A stretch of DNA of 64,000 nt from Hyposmocoma kahamanoa (taxonomy: Eukaryota > Arthropoda > Insecta > Lepidoptera > Cosmopterigidae), in contig NW_020653397.1 in the NCBI RefSeq assembly GCF_003589595.1, positions 1,637,092 to 1,701,091 of the forward strand, given 5' to 3'. The notes beneath the pieces were generated by a model that was not told the origin of the DNA, did no database searches, and worked only from the letters and a program-made list of their open reading frames with translations. The position numbers were made by a program, and so were the translations under genes. Of the stretch, positions 33,686 to 45,094 are shown piece after piece. The stretch's first letter is position 1. Each line of letters opens with the position of its first letter.

Positions 33686-34212
33686 CAATAAAAATTTAAA
33701 ATTACTTATTCTCTTTTCGCTATATAATTACATCGGACTCTGTTCTTCGGATGAGACGAGATATTCAGACTATACAGACACTAGAAATTCTTCCACTTTA
33801 CAAAGTCTGCTATTCTAGATCGACTAAAATAACACTAAAATGTCAAATCGCGTATATATAACACACTATGAGACGTGCAGTTATCGAGCGAAACAAAAAT
33901 AAAACACTATCGCCATTTCGGTGCGTGCACGCAGACGCGGACAGTTTGTCGCGCGTTTTATTGCGCCAGCGCACGCGTTGGCGGCAATGATACCTACTGT
34001 CTTGTACAAGAAGGTTTCGAAAGGAGAGTCCGTTTGTTTATGCATCTTTGAAATTATGATGAAGATTATTTTCAAATTTAATAGACCAAATTCAAAATTA
34101 TGATATTCACACTCCTCATGGTAGAATGACATAAGTGGAGTTATGTCAAAAATGTTTATTACTCCATTAGATACAGAAAAATATATTCAATATCCTCTCC
34201 AGTTCTCGTAAG
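33686..34212. other. No gene recognised
   Basis: Two overlapping ORFs on opposite strands at 33881-34132 mirror each other, and neither shows a motif. A short GC-rich stretch with CACGCAGACGCGGAC occurs at 33928. Confidence 0.3.
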
Positions 34213-34512
34213 TCGTAACTGTAGTAGCAGTAGAGCTCCTTGTGAAAGAGGTCGTCCAGAGAAGTACTGCCGCCTTACCTATTTCTGCCGCCAAGCAGTA
34301 ATGTTAGCATTACTGTGTTCCGGTTTTGAAGGGTAAGGTGAAATTACAGGCACACGGGACTTGTCAACTTATCTCTCAGCTTCCGACACCCTGAGACATA
34401 AGTTGACAAGTCCCGTCCCAAAGCTCTGAGTGGCGCTGCAATTGTTATGGACAGGCGTGAGCTTACCATCAGGCGCATGGTGCGTCCCGTCACTTTATGT
34501 TATTAAAAAAAA
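34213..34512 (+). repeat. Family B repeat with an internal inverted duplication
   Basis: Full-length layout, but the block containing GGGACTTGTCAACTTAT is followed by its own inverse. Arms at 34354-34379 and 34391-34416 pair over 26 bases with one mismatch and an 11-base spacer. The block that normally follows is replaced, and the 3' third resumes at AAAGCTCTGAGTGGCGCTGC. Confidence 0.8.
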
Positions 34513-36312
34513 ACTTTATCTACAATATCAGTCGATAGAGTTACACAAGAATTGTAGAGGATGTGGGTTATATTTTTCTGTATCTAATGGAGCGATAAAC
34601 GTTTAAGACGTAACTCCACTTATGCCATTCTACCATCAGGTGTGCGTATAATTCTTGCATTGTCGTGGACCTCGGGATGTTAATGTCACAACACCAAAAT
34701 TGCTTCAGCCAACGAGTGTTGTGGACAGCAAGAACTAAACCCAGATAACTAAATCCTAATACTGTCCCAAAGCACTAAACCGCTGTCAGCTAACAAATAA
34801 TCTGAAATCGCATTCAAAGCCGGGTGATTCGCCTTGTGCTAAGTTTATATTAGGCTCAAGTCGTTATTTATTGTATTTAATGTTATTGCGGTGCCGTAAA
34901 GAACATGGTTTATCTTCGGTCCGGTTAAGTTTGGATTAACATTTTTGTTATAAGGTTGAACTGTGTTATTGTAAGTGTGGTTATTGCTGTTTAACCCATT
35001 TACCTCTGTAATATGAGATAAAAAGTGCATATAAAACTAGGAACAAATCCAACGCCCAGATATTATCATTATCAATGTATATACATTGACTTATACTTTC
35101 ACGATTTTCACACATTATTTGTATTTTAGTTCGAAATATAATCATGTATAAAATATATTTTAATTGCCTCGCCGTTTCGGACGTATTGCAACGTCTATGG
35201 TCTCGAAGGGACTCAAAAGGTGCGACTTCTAGCCGTGCGAGTTTTTCTAACTACCCGCTACGTTATTATTTATTTGTGCACTATAGGGTTGTCACTAGTT
35301 GTTGATACTCATTATTTCAGCTTTTGATCTACGCCGTTTCGGTTAGTGGTGCTTGTGGACATATTTAAAAGATTTCTAAATTATGAAACCTTTACTCAAC
35401 AATGGGACTTCTAAATCGCACCTCCAGTTAAAAGACCACATCTGCAAGATTTTTCAGAAGTGACGTTTAAAGATTCTTCGAATGAAAATTAGGGCAAGGT
35501 TTTATGGGATCCAGTCATCAGCAAATATAAACGACATTGAGTATCGCCGGACAAGTCACCGGAAGTCGTGAGCGTTGTGTGTCGCTCTAGTGACAACCCT
35601 GGTGCACGAGTAAATAATGAAGACCAAGTGATACTTCTAGAACATGTTGACACTCGCCTCTTCAGTCCCTTAGAGACCATGGACGTGGCAATACATCCGA
35701 AACGTCGAGGTAATTAAAATATCTTTTATATGCATGATTAAATACTGTACTAAAAATTAAATAATTTAAATACGTCCTACTGATGGGGATGGAACTGTTC
35801 TAAGGACAGCACTGCCCTAAAAATTAATGACATGATAAATGTTTTTTTGAAATTTTGTAAAATGTCTATTGAAATTGCATTTCAATTATGGTTGTGAGTT
35901 TCATGCCTTCAATATAATACAAAATATTTCACACATCTATAAATCGCTCAGAATACATCATTCGTATATGAGAGACAGTTTGCTTCAAAAATCAATTACA
36001 CTAAAAATCTATCGACTTTACCTCATCCCTATGACAAACGTCAAATGAAGTGGCACATACTGTTTGGCGGATCATACTGTTAGCGTTTAGTGTAGTTTGT
36101 ACGTTACGCAATAGACATAAAGTTTATTTTGCTACGTAAAATATTATAGTAAATAAAGTATTTATTTTAAAAGTTAACTTACCAATTATTCACTTGTAGA
36201 ATAGTCAACCCTGTATCCTGTGCTAGCTGCTTCTTTTGATCTTCCGAAGGGTAGGGGTGCTGCAACAAACAGATGAATATGCCGTTAGTAACTTTCTCTT
36301 TAACGATATTAG
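34513..36312. other. No gene recognised
   Basis: AT-rich. The pair ATGGTCTCGAAGGGACTCAA (35199-35218) and TCAGTCCCTTAGAGACCATG (35662-35681) lies in opposite orientation about 450 bp apart, and GCGTTGTGTGTCGCTCTAG lies between. These hint at another decayed inverted-repeat element (about 35160-35715). Confidence 0.3.
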
Positions 36313-36446
36313 ACCGGGAGGAATATTTGTATGGCCTACATTTATTTCTCTCGTGAGTTTGGGTGTAATTTCTGGTTATCTATGTGTGTGTCCATGGCGC
36401 CCGCGACATAGGCTTTCCCTACGAGTGTGTACATTATTATTATATC
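36313..36446 (+). repeat. SINE-1, 5'-truncated
   Basis: It begins at ACCGGGAGGAATATTTG, just after box B in the full copy, and ends in ATT units. Confidence 0.75.
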
Positions 36447-36469
36447 ATTCCTTACTACCGGGACCTTCA

Positions 36470-36850
36470 CACCGGGACTGTGGCTTCAGTTGTACCAAGC
36501 ACAATACCGGTCGTGCATGGAGTACTGCTGCCAGTTATGGGATGGCTCTGCTAAATACCAACTAGCCACCAATAGACAAGCGTATAGGTAACTTGGAATT
36601 AGCAGAGGCGAAGTTGCAGAGCCTTGAATACCGCCGTAGAGTTGCCAGCTAGAGTTTCGATGGAATTGCATAATTTGGTTCCGCCTTCCCCTTTTCATCA
36701 TCGGGGGACTAGACGTGGGCTGGGGTTCCACCCCTATGTTGTGGATATTCCCCGGATTTGCAGGAAGCGTTATGCTTCCTCATATGTATGGCGAGCGACT
36801 TGTTCCCCGAACGCTATAACTTGGACTCAAGGCGAGAGAGAATAGTCATT
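36470..36850 (+). pseudogene. LINE reverse transcriptase C-terminal remnant
   Basis: Pieces in different frames read LYQAQYRSCMEYCCQLWDGS, then SPFHHRGTRRGLGFHPYVVD and KRYASSY. This order (YRSCMEYC..LWDG, then FHHR.TR..L.FHPY.V) is characteristic of the C-terminal region of a Jockey/CR1-group insect LINE. At least two frameshifts and several stops are present. Confidence 0.7.
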
Positions 36851-36939
36851 ATTTAGGTGTGCATGCTACATCCTCGACCTCATTAGAAGTCAACATAAAA
36901 AAACAGGTTGTATTTTTGAATAACCTAATTTGCTATACC

Positions 36940-37045
36940 TGTAGCTGAATTGCATATATTTGTTTTTTCAAACATACCATCGTTCACGATCTGTAAAGGG
37001 CCAGAAACGTTGGCTGAGAAAACAAATATGCGCGATTTAGATTTC
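36940..37045 (+). mobile_element. Penelope-like terminal remnant
   Basis: ATATTTGTTTTTTCAAAC (36956-36973) faces its inverse GAAAACAAATATGCGCGATT across the core CTGTAAAGGGCCAGAAACGT (36991-37010). The block equals part of both ends of the element at 60260-61062 and can fold into a long hairpin. Confidence 0.6.
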
Positions 37046-37087
37046 AATTACGTTACGTTAATTTCTAATTTACGTATATTGATCCTT

Positions 37088-37205
37088 AATAATGAAGGAA
37101 AACATCGTGATGATGGAGAAGGTTCACCTCTGGAAAATTCTTTAAGTCCCAACTGTGGTGACTCGTGTCCAGCAGTTAAATGAATAAAGAGTCGATGATG
37201 ATGAT
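37088..37205 (+). repeat. SINE-4 body, degenerate
   Basis: GAAGGAAAACATCGTGATGA, GAGAAGGTTCA, CCAGCAGTTAAA and the final GATGATGATGAT tail match 49715-49875. Confidence 0.6.
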
Positions 37206-37727
37206 TGTAAATCAACGCTAGACTTACGCTAACTCAAGACTACGATAGACAAATGGTTTGACATAGTCCACAGGACGACTGAGGGTCGTACCACGACGGT
37301 TAGCAGTCACTGGAAAAAATCCGCGCATAATCGGCCCGTCTTATTATGAGCACTTACCAGTTGACTTAAAAAATGAGCCTAATGATGAAACATTTGATCG
37401 TCGCTTGAAATACGTTTTTGTTAGATAATGCGTGTTATTCCATTGATCTTGTAATATATGTTGTAATGTATTAGATTATTAGGTATGAATATTATTTTAC
37501 AGAAATGAATAAATTACATAAACTTAACGCGTACAATCATTTTATTGACATAATTATTGTTATATTATTTAATATGTTCCCACATTATTTCACATAACTA
37601 CATTAACTATGTTAAAATTCCGTAGTACAAAACTTGTAATTTTTTGAAATGTAACATTTATTTGTAACGATATATTGTATATAATAATGTAAAGTTTACA
37701 GGATAATATATAAATCTTAATCTAGTT

Positions 37728-38335
37728 ACAAGTGTGGTTAGGGCAATTTATAATCTGGGCGCCAGAGAGTCTTTAAGAGATAAGATTAAAGAAATGAACA
37801 TTGTTACACTAGCGTCACAGTATATTTATGAAGATGCAATTAATGTTAAGAAGAATAGGATTTCTTTTATGACAAATAGTGACAGATATAACTTTAATAC
37901 GAGGAATAAAAATCAACTTGCTGTTCTTGAGAGTCATCTTCACAAAGTTACAAATTGATTTAAGAAAGCAATGCATTTCTTTTCTAAAATAAGTTCGGAT
38001 TGATATTCAAAATTTGCCATTCATCAAGTTTAAAACTGTAGTGAAACAAAATCTTTATGTCAAAGATTAATAAACTCGCGTATTTGGATGACAAAAATCT
38101 GTAGTAGTGACCAGGTTATCCCTTGCAGTTGTCTTGATCTATGATGTTTCAAATAAATGTTGTAAAAGATAAATGTATGCAAATTTTTATTTACAAAGAA
38201 CTCATTGTCCTTAGAGTTTTTTGTTTATTCTTCTCAGGGGAATATGCCTTCCGAATGATCAGTAGAGTTTTATCAATATGACGATACGAAGTCTGACCTG
38301 CTTACCTATGAAATAAAGATTGTTTTCGAGTGTTC
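37728..38335 (+). mobile_element. LINE 3' end: C-terminal ORF piece plus 3' UTR
   Basis: The frame 37734-37958 reads AIYNLGARESLRDKIKE, NIVTLASQYIYE and FNTRNKNQLAV, the C-terminal block of a CR1/Jockey-group reverse transcriptase. A stop and frameshifts follow, with an AMHFFSKI-like remnant. The 3' UTR contains GGGGAATATGCCTTCCGAAT and TCAATATGACGATACGA, then TGAAATAAAGATTGTTTTCG as the end. The same arrangement occurs at 60015-61228, where it is split by another element. Confidence 0.75.
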
Positions 38336-38689
38336 TCACCATGTATTTCTTCACTATCGTCGTCGTATTTTGGCATAAAGTCAACCTTTTTATTATTTGT
38401 TACAACTATAAAATCCAGGCTTATTATAATAACATAGCGAACATGGGATTACATTATTTTGATATCTTCAGACGACTCGAGCCCGATCCGGCGGATTTAC
38501 ATATAGTAAATGATATTCAATGTTTTGTAAATATCTAATTTGTTTGATTTTGTGCTTGTGGGTGTTCATTGTTTTGACATGGAATGAAAATAACAATGTC
38601 GTGTTTTAACTTCTAAAACAATTTTTTGAAAATATTATGGCAGCTCAAACTTAAACTCTAAAATACCTTCATTTCATAGCTAAACATAG

Positions 38690-38786
38690 CGGATTTGAAA
38701 TTGTCATATTGATTAAACTCTACCGCTCATTCGTAAGGCAAATTCCCCTGAGAAAAATGAGCAAGAAACTTTAGGGGTTGCTCTTT
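38690..38786 (-). mobile_element. LINE 3' UTR fragment
   Basis: Reverse complement: AAAAGAGCAACCCCTAAAGT, TTCTTGCTCA, GGGGAATTTGCCTTACGAAT and ATCAATATGACAATTTC, as in 61100-61190. Confidence 0.65.
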
Positions 38787-39017
38787 TTTGATGGTAACAA
38801 GTAACGGGACGTAATCAAAGCGTCGTGGGCCTGGTGGTAAGTGACACGCTCGTCCATAACAGTTGTGGTGCCACCCAGGGCTTGAAACCACGGCGGCGCC
38901 TATTACCAGGCGCCCTGTGTGGACATAAGTTGACAAGTCCAATGTGCCTGTATTTCACCAGTATCTTTACCCTTCAAAACCGGAACGTAGGTACTGCTTG
39001 ACATCAGAAATAGGTGT
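38787..39017 (-). repeat. Family B repeat
   Basis: It extends from TTTTGATGGTAACAAGTAAC to TACTGCTTGACATCAGAAAT and lacks the terminal third. The centre is altered to a GC-rich palindrome (GGCGCC...GGCGCC at about 38896-38915). Confidence 0.7.
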
Positions 39018-39179
39018 CATATAGTTTTCCTTTCATATCGAAAAGATTATTTATTGCACTTTGTGGTTCTGATGCAGTGGAAACGCTCCACATACTTTTC
39101 AAACTTCAAAATAACCTAAAATTTCTTCTACACCGCGTACTCCCACTTACCAGGAGAGCATAGTACGAAAGCACGTAGC

Positions 39180-39300
39180 GCGTTATTGGTTTTTACCACG
39201 AGACTCGGCCTCGGGAGACCCGCTTGCACGTTATGGTTTCCTGGCATAGGTAAATTATTCAGCGGGCCCCGGTTCGATTCCCAGACCGTGCACACGTGAA
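39180..39300 (+). repeat. Possible tRNA-like SINE head
   Basis: CCCGGTTCGATTCCCAG at about 39273-39289 fits a box B, but no convincing box A lies at the right distance. No second copy was seen in the window. Confidence 0.25.
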
Positions 39301-39961
39301 GTAATGGATACGTGTTGCGAGTTTTTGTGAAAGTTATGTTGTTTTGGGAATTGTGGCCGTGCAATTTTGGAGTGCGTATTCAGGATGACAAGAAAAGAAG
39401 GGTCAAAGATTTATGAATGTAAGTGGAGTAGAAGATATTCTATTGGCTCTGCCTACCCCAAAGGAATCCAAAGACATTATTGATATTCGTAATGCGGAAC
39501 TATACAGTTCTCGCTTTATTGAGCCACAGAAACAAGAGAAATCAAGATAATTCTTCAAAACGACATCTTGGCATTTCTTTTATTTCTTATTTCTGTTTAA
39601 AACTCATGCCACATCGGGGGTATCCAGTTGCAGCCGAATATCACTGTGATGATGCGATAAGGGCGTGTTCACGAAATTGATACGTCATACGTTACCGTGG
39701 AGAGAAAGTACAACGGGAGTAGTGGTTTTATTTTTGGTTTCCGTGATTGTTGAGATTCATTCTAAAAGTTTGACCTACGAGGTAATAGGCAGGCCGAGAC
39801 GTATACTGTCATCTAATAGGCATTCAAGTACATAAACAATTTCTTTTTATTATTATTAGTACATATCAAGGGCGTTAAATAAGAAATTACACTAACGAGA
39901 GTTTGTTAGAAGCCCGAATGAAGGTTGGAATGAAGGTTTTAATGACTCGAAGTTTGTAATT

Positions 39962-40018
39962 TTTACCGCCCGTGCTACATACAATGTTTTTCATCACATT
40001 TGCGAGAAAATATATACA
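39962..40018 (+). repeat. Short repeat shared with 28752-28805
   Basis: TTTACCGCCCGTGC, then CATACAATGTTTTTCATCAC and ATTTGC. Confidence 0.5.
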
Positions 40019-40068
40019 ACGATAATTTATTTCCTCTATGAATAAATATCGCTTCACAGCACAACATT

Positions 40069-40468
40069 NNNNNNNNNNNNNNNNNNNNNNNNNNNNNNNN
40101 NNNNNNNNNNNNNNNNNNNNNNNNNNNNNNNNNNNNNNNNNNNNNNNNNNNNNNNNNNNNNNNNNNNNNNNNNNNNNNNNNNNNNNNNNNNNNNNNNNNN
40201 NNNNNNNNNNNNNNNNNNNNNNNNNNNNNNNNNNNNNNNNNNNNNNNNNNNNNNNNNNNNNNNNNNNNNNNNNNNNNNNNNNNNNNNNNNNNNNNNNNNN
40301 NNNNNNNNNNNNNNNNNNNNNNNNNNNNNNNNNNNNNNNNNNNNNNNNNNNNNNNNNNNNNNNNNNNNNNNNNNNNNNNNNNNNNNNNNNNNNNNNNNNN
40401 NNNNNNNNNNNNNNNNNNNNNNNNNNNNNNNNNNNNNNNNNNNNNNNNNNNNNNNNNNNNNNNNNNNN
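40069..40468. other. Assembly gap, 400 N
   Basis: Exactly 400 unknown bases. A nominal ORF across it is an artefact. Confidence 0.99.
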
Positions 40469-40521
40469 ACTGGGGTATGTCTTTTTATGATACTATCTCA
40501 AAAAATTATTTTGTCACTTAG

Positions 40522-40570
40522 CAAGAGTGGCATTGCTATTGTTAAGGGTAGGCGTGTTGCTAACCACCCG
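40522..40570 (+). repeat. Family B fragment beside the gap
   Basis: AAGAGTGGCATTGCTATTGT followed by GGCGTGTTGCTAACCACC. The rest of the copy may lie in the gap. Confidence 0.6.
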
Positions 40571-41087
40571 GAAAGCAAGTTTTATTTTGTGTGCTAAAAA
40601 CTTTTTCTGTTGGAAAACGTTTGATTGTTGAATGTTGACGTTGGATCCTGTAAACCGTAACCGTAACCGAGTCATCGCATTCGTTGGCTCGTAAACACAC
40701 GTCTTCAAAATCAACCCCTTGTCGAGAAAGGGTTAAAATTGTCCCAAGAAGAATTTAGAGTGTCCTGTTTATTTATTTACAGGTGCGCTGTAAATAACGC
40801 TGCTGGGTTTTATAAGAAGTATCTGTTTTTCATTTGAGAATCTATACAACCTCAAATGATTGGTTCTGCATAACAGTGATAATGTTGAATTAATCGCTTT
40901 GGTAAAAATATAGTAAAATTGAGGATATGCACTGATTAGTATACGGTGTGAAAACACGATTCTTAAACATTTTCACGATAGAAAAAAACTTGCCTCGAAA
41001 CTTTATAAGAAAACCGCTGTGTTCAATAAGTACTTTACATACACCAATGTTTTTTATATCAACTGAACTAAATAGAACATGTACGTG

Positions 41088-42286
41088 GGGTGCACTATAA
41101 GTTTCCGGAATGAATAAGAAAAAAATATTATAAATCGTCGGAAATGAATTTATTGTTTCTCAACTCCTTAAGCGTTAATACACTTTTTCATACGAATGAA
41201 CCAATTTTGAAAATATTTATGCCACGCCTCCGTGACAATATCTGAAACATATTTTTCATACTCTTCGACAGCCTCTCCAGGTGATGAAAATCGTTGACCG
41301 CGTAACTGGTTGTTAATTTTTGGAAATAAATAAAAGGCACAAAGTGCCAGGTCGGAACTGTACGCGTGATGGCTCATAAGGTTTCGGTTAATTTTACGGA
41401 GTTTGTCAATAACTTCCGGTTAACAAATGGTCGTGTACCAATTACTAGTTACGGTACAACCTTTCTCCAAAGCAACAGTAGCCACGTGTCCAGTTTTATT
41501 AAAAAAATAAGTAATCATCCGCTTAGAGGCACTTTGCATGCACGCCACTTTGGTTGGTTTCGGCTCATCTCGAAAGACCCGTACGCTCGATTGCTGCTTT
41601 GTTTTGGGATCCTAACTACAAATCGATGTTTCGTCACCTGTTACCACATACACATACATATACCACACCAAATTTGACGCCCCTTCGTTGAATCTGGTAA
41701 GCATGGCATTGCACCAAGTGACGCCATCCGTTTTTTTGAACCTCAGTCAAATTGTGTGGGATCCACCTTGAACACAGCTTTTTCACACCCAAACGCTTGT
41801 GTAGTATTGATTGTATTTGTATGGCTCAAGTTGCCCGAATCTTATGGTATATCACATGCCTGTCTGTTTTGATCTTACGGCGCACTGCAACGATGTTTTT
41901 GTTGTTCACAGCAGTGGACGGGCAACCATCACGAAATTCGTCACTGAGATTTACACGACCGCGTTTGAATTCTGCAAACCAGCTATAAATAGTCGTCTTG
42001 TATGGTGCTTCGTCGCCAAAAGCAGTTTGAAGCCGAGCGAAGCTCCGCTGAGCTGTTAAATTACACTTCAAGTCGTAGAAATACATCTTACTAAAATTTT
42101 CACGAGTTAAGTCCATGGTGATGTAGACAACCAATTTCTAAAATAACGCCATAATGTAAGTAAAAACAAGTGACAGTCAGATGAAACAAACTGTATTCTA
42201 CAGCCAAAGAGTTTCATTTCGAAATGTTGTAATTACTTTTTAAATATTTATGTTAGTGACCAGTTCCGGAAACTTATTGTGCGCCC
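41088..42286 (-). mobile_element. Mariner transposon, about 1.2 kb, inactivated
   Basis: The ends are inverted: GGGTGCACTATAAGTTTCCG on the left and the inverse of GGGCGCACAATAAGTTTCCG on the right. TA follows the right end (42287-42288); the left flank reads TG, a probable mutated TA duplication. The size is near the usual 1.3 kb. The inside encodes a broken mariner transposase on the minus strand. Confidence 0.85.
41168..42116 (-). pseudogene. Mariner transposase, dead
   Basis: The N-terminus opens at ATG 42116 with MDLTRENFSKMYFYDLKCNL and continues with a helix-turn-helix region (AFGDEAPYKTTIYSWFAEFK, GRVNLSDEFRDG). The first catalytic block survives as TGDET near 41625-41640, but a TAG stop follows at 41612-41614. 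In the last block the usual third catalytic Asp is Ala (DLALCAFYLFPK; expected C-D-F). The C-terminus NQLRGQRFSSPGEAV and KKCINA is retained. Frameshifts separate the blocks. Plus-strand ORFs here are shadows. Confidence 0.85.
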
Positions 42287-43007
42287 TATGTATAGTATAC
42301 GATATACATTTTTCAAATGGTTTTAATTTCGTTTGTAAAAAAATTAATTCTGAAATAGAGCCAGTGAAAATGAACCCTATTAGTACGGGAAAAAATTGGA
42401 TTCGTGTTGATGTCGTATCGACTCTTAATTATTAAATTAAAAAAAATATAATAAGTGTTACTTAAATCTACGCTATCTACTGCAATTCCTTTAACAAGTT
42501 TATAAGTGGCTTAAGTCGTTATTGTAACACAGTTATGTGCTATTTATTGTACTTTGTAGTGGTGCAGATGGCAGCACATTAAGCTTACACATCGTAAGAT
42601 CTTGTTCCGTTGCACTGGAGGCGATATTCGAACAAAAGTGTCTATACACTTTTGTGCGATGCGTACCTGACTGTACAATCTCAATACTTACTAGTTGAAG
42701 AAAATAAGACAGTAAAAGAAAGATTTTAAAATTGTACTTGATTTTATACTTGTTTAATTAACGACATAAGATATTGTGTAGCACTCCGTGTTTCAATGAA
42801 TTATTAAAAGCTATAACGGATGATGTCATAAAGTTTTTACGTCACAAAACATACATTTGAAATTTCTCAGCGTTAATGGTTAATATCACATTAGTGAAGA
42901 CATTAATTTTGAGTGCGCGTGCGCAGCGTTAAGTAAACGAAACGTCAATGCGTCATCGATTATACATTGGCTGAGAATAGCTGTTATGGTGGTAGGGAAG
43001 GGATAGT

Positions 43008-43155
43008 CTTATACCTTGAAATTTTACAAGTAAACCGCTGTATTCAGTGGGTACTGTAAAAAAATGAATTCTGAAATAAAGCCAGTGTCCGCTCGATCCA
43101 AGCAAAATGAACCGTATTAGTACGGGAAAAATTGAGTTAGGATTGTCTGTTAATT
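43008..43155 (+). repeat. Family A repeat, 5'-truncated
   Basis: ACCTTGAAATTTTACAAG, AACCGCTGTATTCAGTGGG, AAAGCCAGTGTCCGCTCGAT and AACCGTATTAGTACGGGAAA. The segment that would hold ACATTTTTCAAAT is deleted. Confidence 0.7.
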
Positions 43156-43291
43156 CGTTGATCTTTTTGTCCGCATTATACTTAGTATTTTTTTATACTA
43201 GTGTGCCAATATTGTAATTTCTGTGTTTTGTGGAGAAATAAATATATTTCTATTTATTATACATATACAGTGGTTATTAGTAAACAAACAA

Positions 43292-43580
43292 TATCACAGG
43301 ACTGTATTACTAACATCATATACATCAATTTTTCTTCAATGATTTTTTACAAAACAACGAATTTGTCAAAAATAATCTTTTCAGTTTTTGTTGTGCTACC
43401 TGACACTTTTTTAGTCTGTATTTGGTAGTAAGATGGTAAATTTAAAAGTGCACGCGTCTTCCCCGACGACCGCTCTTTTGTTACCACACGTTTGTATATG
43501 AAAGTAAAATCTGATGTATTATTAAAAGCCTTTGAACAGAAGTTATTGTTTATGGTGTTAGTAATATAGTCCTGCAAGGT
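43292..43580. mobile_element. Foldback/MITE-like element with ~50-bp inverted ends
   Basis: The left end CACAGGACTGTATTACTAAC and the right end (inverse of TTGCAGGACTATATTACTAA) align for about 50-75 bases with substitutions. The interior is AT-rich without shared motifs. Two opposite-strand ORFs of about 75 codons overlap it and appear fortuitous. Target duplication was not resolved. Confidence 0.6.
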
Positions 43581-44037
43581 TTAAAACTTCATGTTAGTTC
43601 CCAAACCTCGTAAATGAAAAATTAAATGAATAAGAATCTCGTTATACAATCTGCAGCCGTTACGCAGCCTTGCATTGATCCTCGAAGCCAACAGGTTGTG
43701 TCCCATCCCTATTAAGCGCGGTAGGTCGACTCCTGCGCTGTTTGTTATTCCAAATCACGTATTTGGCCATTGTTGAATTGCACTAATGCATTGTAATGCA
43801 TTATTTCTAATAACTACAGGATGCTATGTTTATTTATCGATTCGTTATAATAGATAATCGATTTTAACCATTTTCTGAAAATAGATTTGTTTTCAGGTCT
43901 TGTTTTTCAAGTGTGTTTTTGCTAGCCCTACAATAGTGATGTAAGACTTTTGCCATATTCATTTTGACGTCGCCATGTTGCGGGTTTAAAGAGTAACTAG
44001 CCAGGTTGGCCGGCAATGTCATAATTTTTGCAATGAT

Positions 44038-44246
44038 TCTTTTATGACACCAAGTGTCAGGACGAATAACTCGTGGGCAACTCGTGGGCAAGGTAGTAAG
44101 TTACACGCCTGGCCATTGCAGTTGCAGTGCCACTCAGAGCTTTAAATAGCAAAACTTTGAAGGGTCTACTGCCACCTGCACCCGTCACCTTGAGACATAA
44201 GTCGACAAATCCTAATTGCCTTAATTTCACCAGCACGTTTACTTCC
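44038..44246 (-). repeat. Family B repeat with small tandem duplication
   Basis: TTTATGACACCAAGTGTCAG to TTTCACCAGCACGTTTAC. The unit AACTCGTGGGC is present twice (about 44067-44089), a copy-specific duplication. Confidence 0.75.
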
Positions 44247-44429
44247 AAGTTCTTTAACCATCGAGGCATTTTCTTTTCTATATCGGTCTCTACATCATCT
44301 TTCATACCACAACGCTCTCTTAGCGAAAAGAAAAATGTATACCAGGATGGAAAAGGGAATGATTTCTTGGACTGATGGTATTGTAGAATCAATGTCTTTG
44401 ACTTCAACGAGGTCTTGAACCCATTTATG

Positions 44430-44470
44430 CATCCCACTGCTGGGATACGGCCTCTGCTTGACAGACGATA
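44430..44470 (-). repeat. SINE-4/RTE 3' tail fragment
   Basis: ATCCCACTGCTGGGATACGG reverse complements to the CCCAGCAGTGGGAT terminal motif of SINE-4. Confidence 0.45.
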
Positions 44471-45094
44471 GGTTAAGCCTTTCAGCTACCACATTAACGT
44501 ATATATATCATTGAGGTTATCCTTAATAAGGTCAGATCAAAATTAGAACGAATAAACTCTCGCGTGTGAAAAACCTGATACGAGCGGAAGATGCAAAAGA
44601 GGTGTCATGCCAGGTGAGTAGTGTGAAAGCGTAATGTTTAACTGGCATAATTTAACTTCAATTTCGTAGACGATTGTACGTATTAAGAAATTGAAATCAA
44701 TTGATTTAATAATCAAGCTGCATTCCATTTTAAACTAAACTAAAAAAGTTTCTGTCAGTTATTAAAACGGTTGATACAATTTTTTGTCCACCTTTTTCGA
44801 GATATATCGAGATATCAACAATTTATGGGCCATATTACGATGGGCACAAAAACAGAAAATGATAAACAAGTATCGGATAGCGGGATTTGTCAAATTTATA
44901 CTGAGCCTTGGAACGCCAATTATTTTTAATCTCAGTTTTATGTATGACGGGTTACGGTGACTTCAAGTCTGGATTTCTTAAGAGACTATTTTGAACTCTA
45001 ATTACTTAACCCAAACGAGATAGGTTATAATACCTGCATGAAGTTAAAAGTATAGGGTACATATTTAATTTAGATTCTTCTTTTTCATTACACT

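Larger units (their letters stand above)
40828..42430 (+). repeat. Family A repeat interrupted by mariner
   Basis: The left part (40828-41087) aligns with 795-1033 and the right part (42288-42430) with about 1034-1142. The break falls in ACTAAATAGAACAYG, where copy 1 continues uninterrupted into GTATACATTTTTCAAAT. The right part keeps GAGCCAGTG like copies 43008 and 29575. Confidence 0.75.

Noticed and set aside
33881..34132. Facing ORFs of 83 and 60 codons
   Set aside because: They overlap on opposite strands with no motif; composition alone explains them.
39251..39290. Possible tRNA gene or SINE (good box B)
   Set aside because: No matching box A or cloverleaf; kept only as a low-confidence SINE head.
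40038..40490. 150-codon ORF across the run of N
   Set aside because: It is created by unknown bases in the 400-bp gap.
41366..42059. Three plus-strand ORFs of 78-103 codons
   Set aside because: All are shadows of the broken minus-strand mariner transposase.
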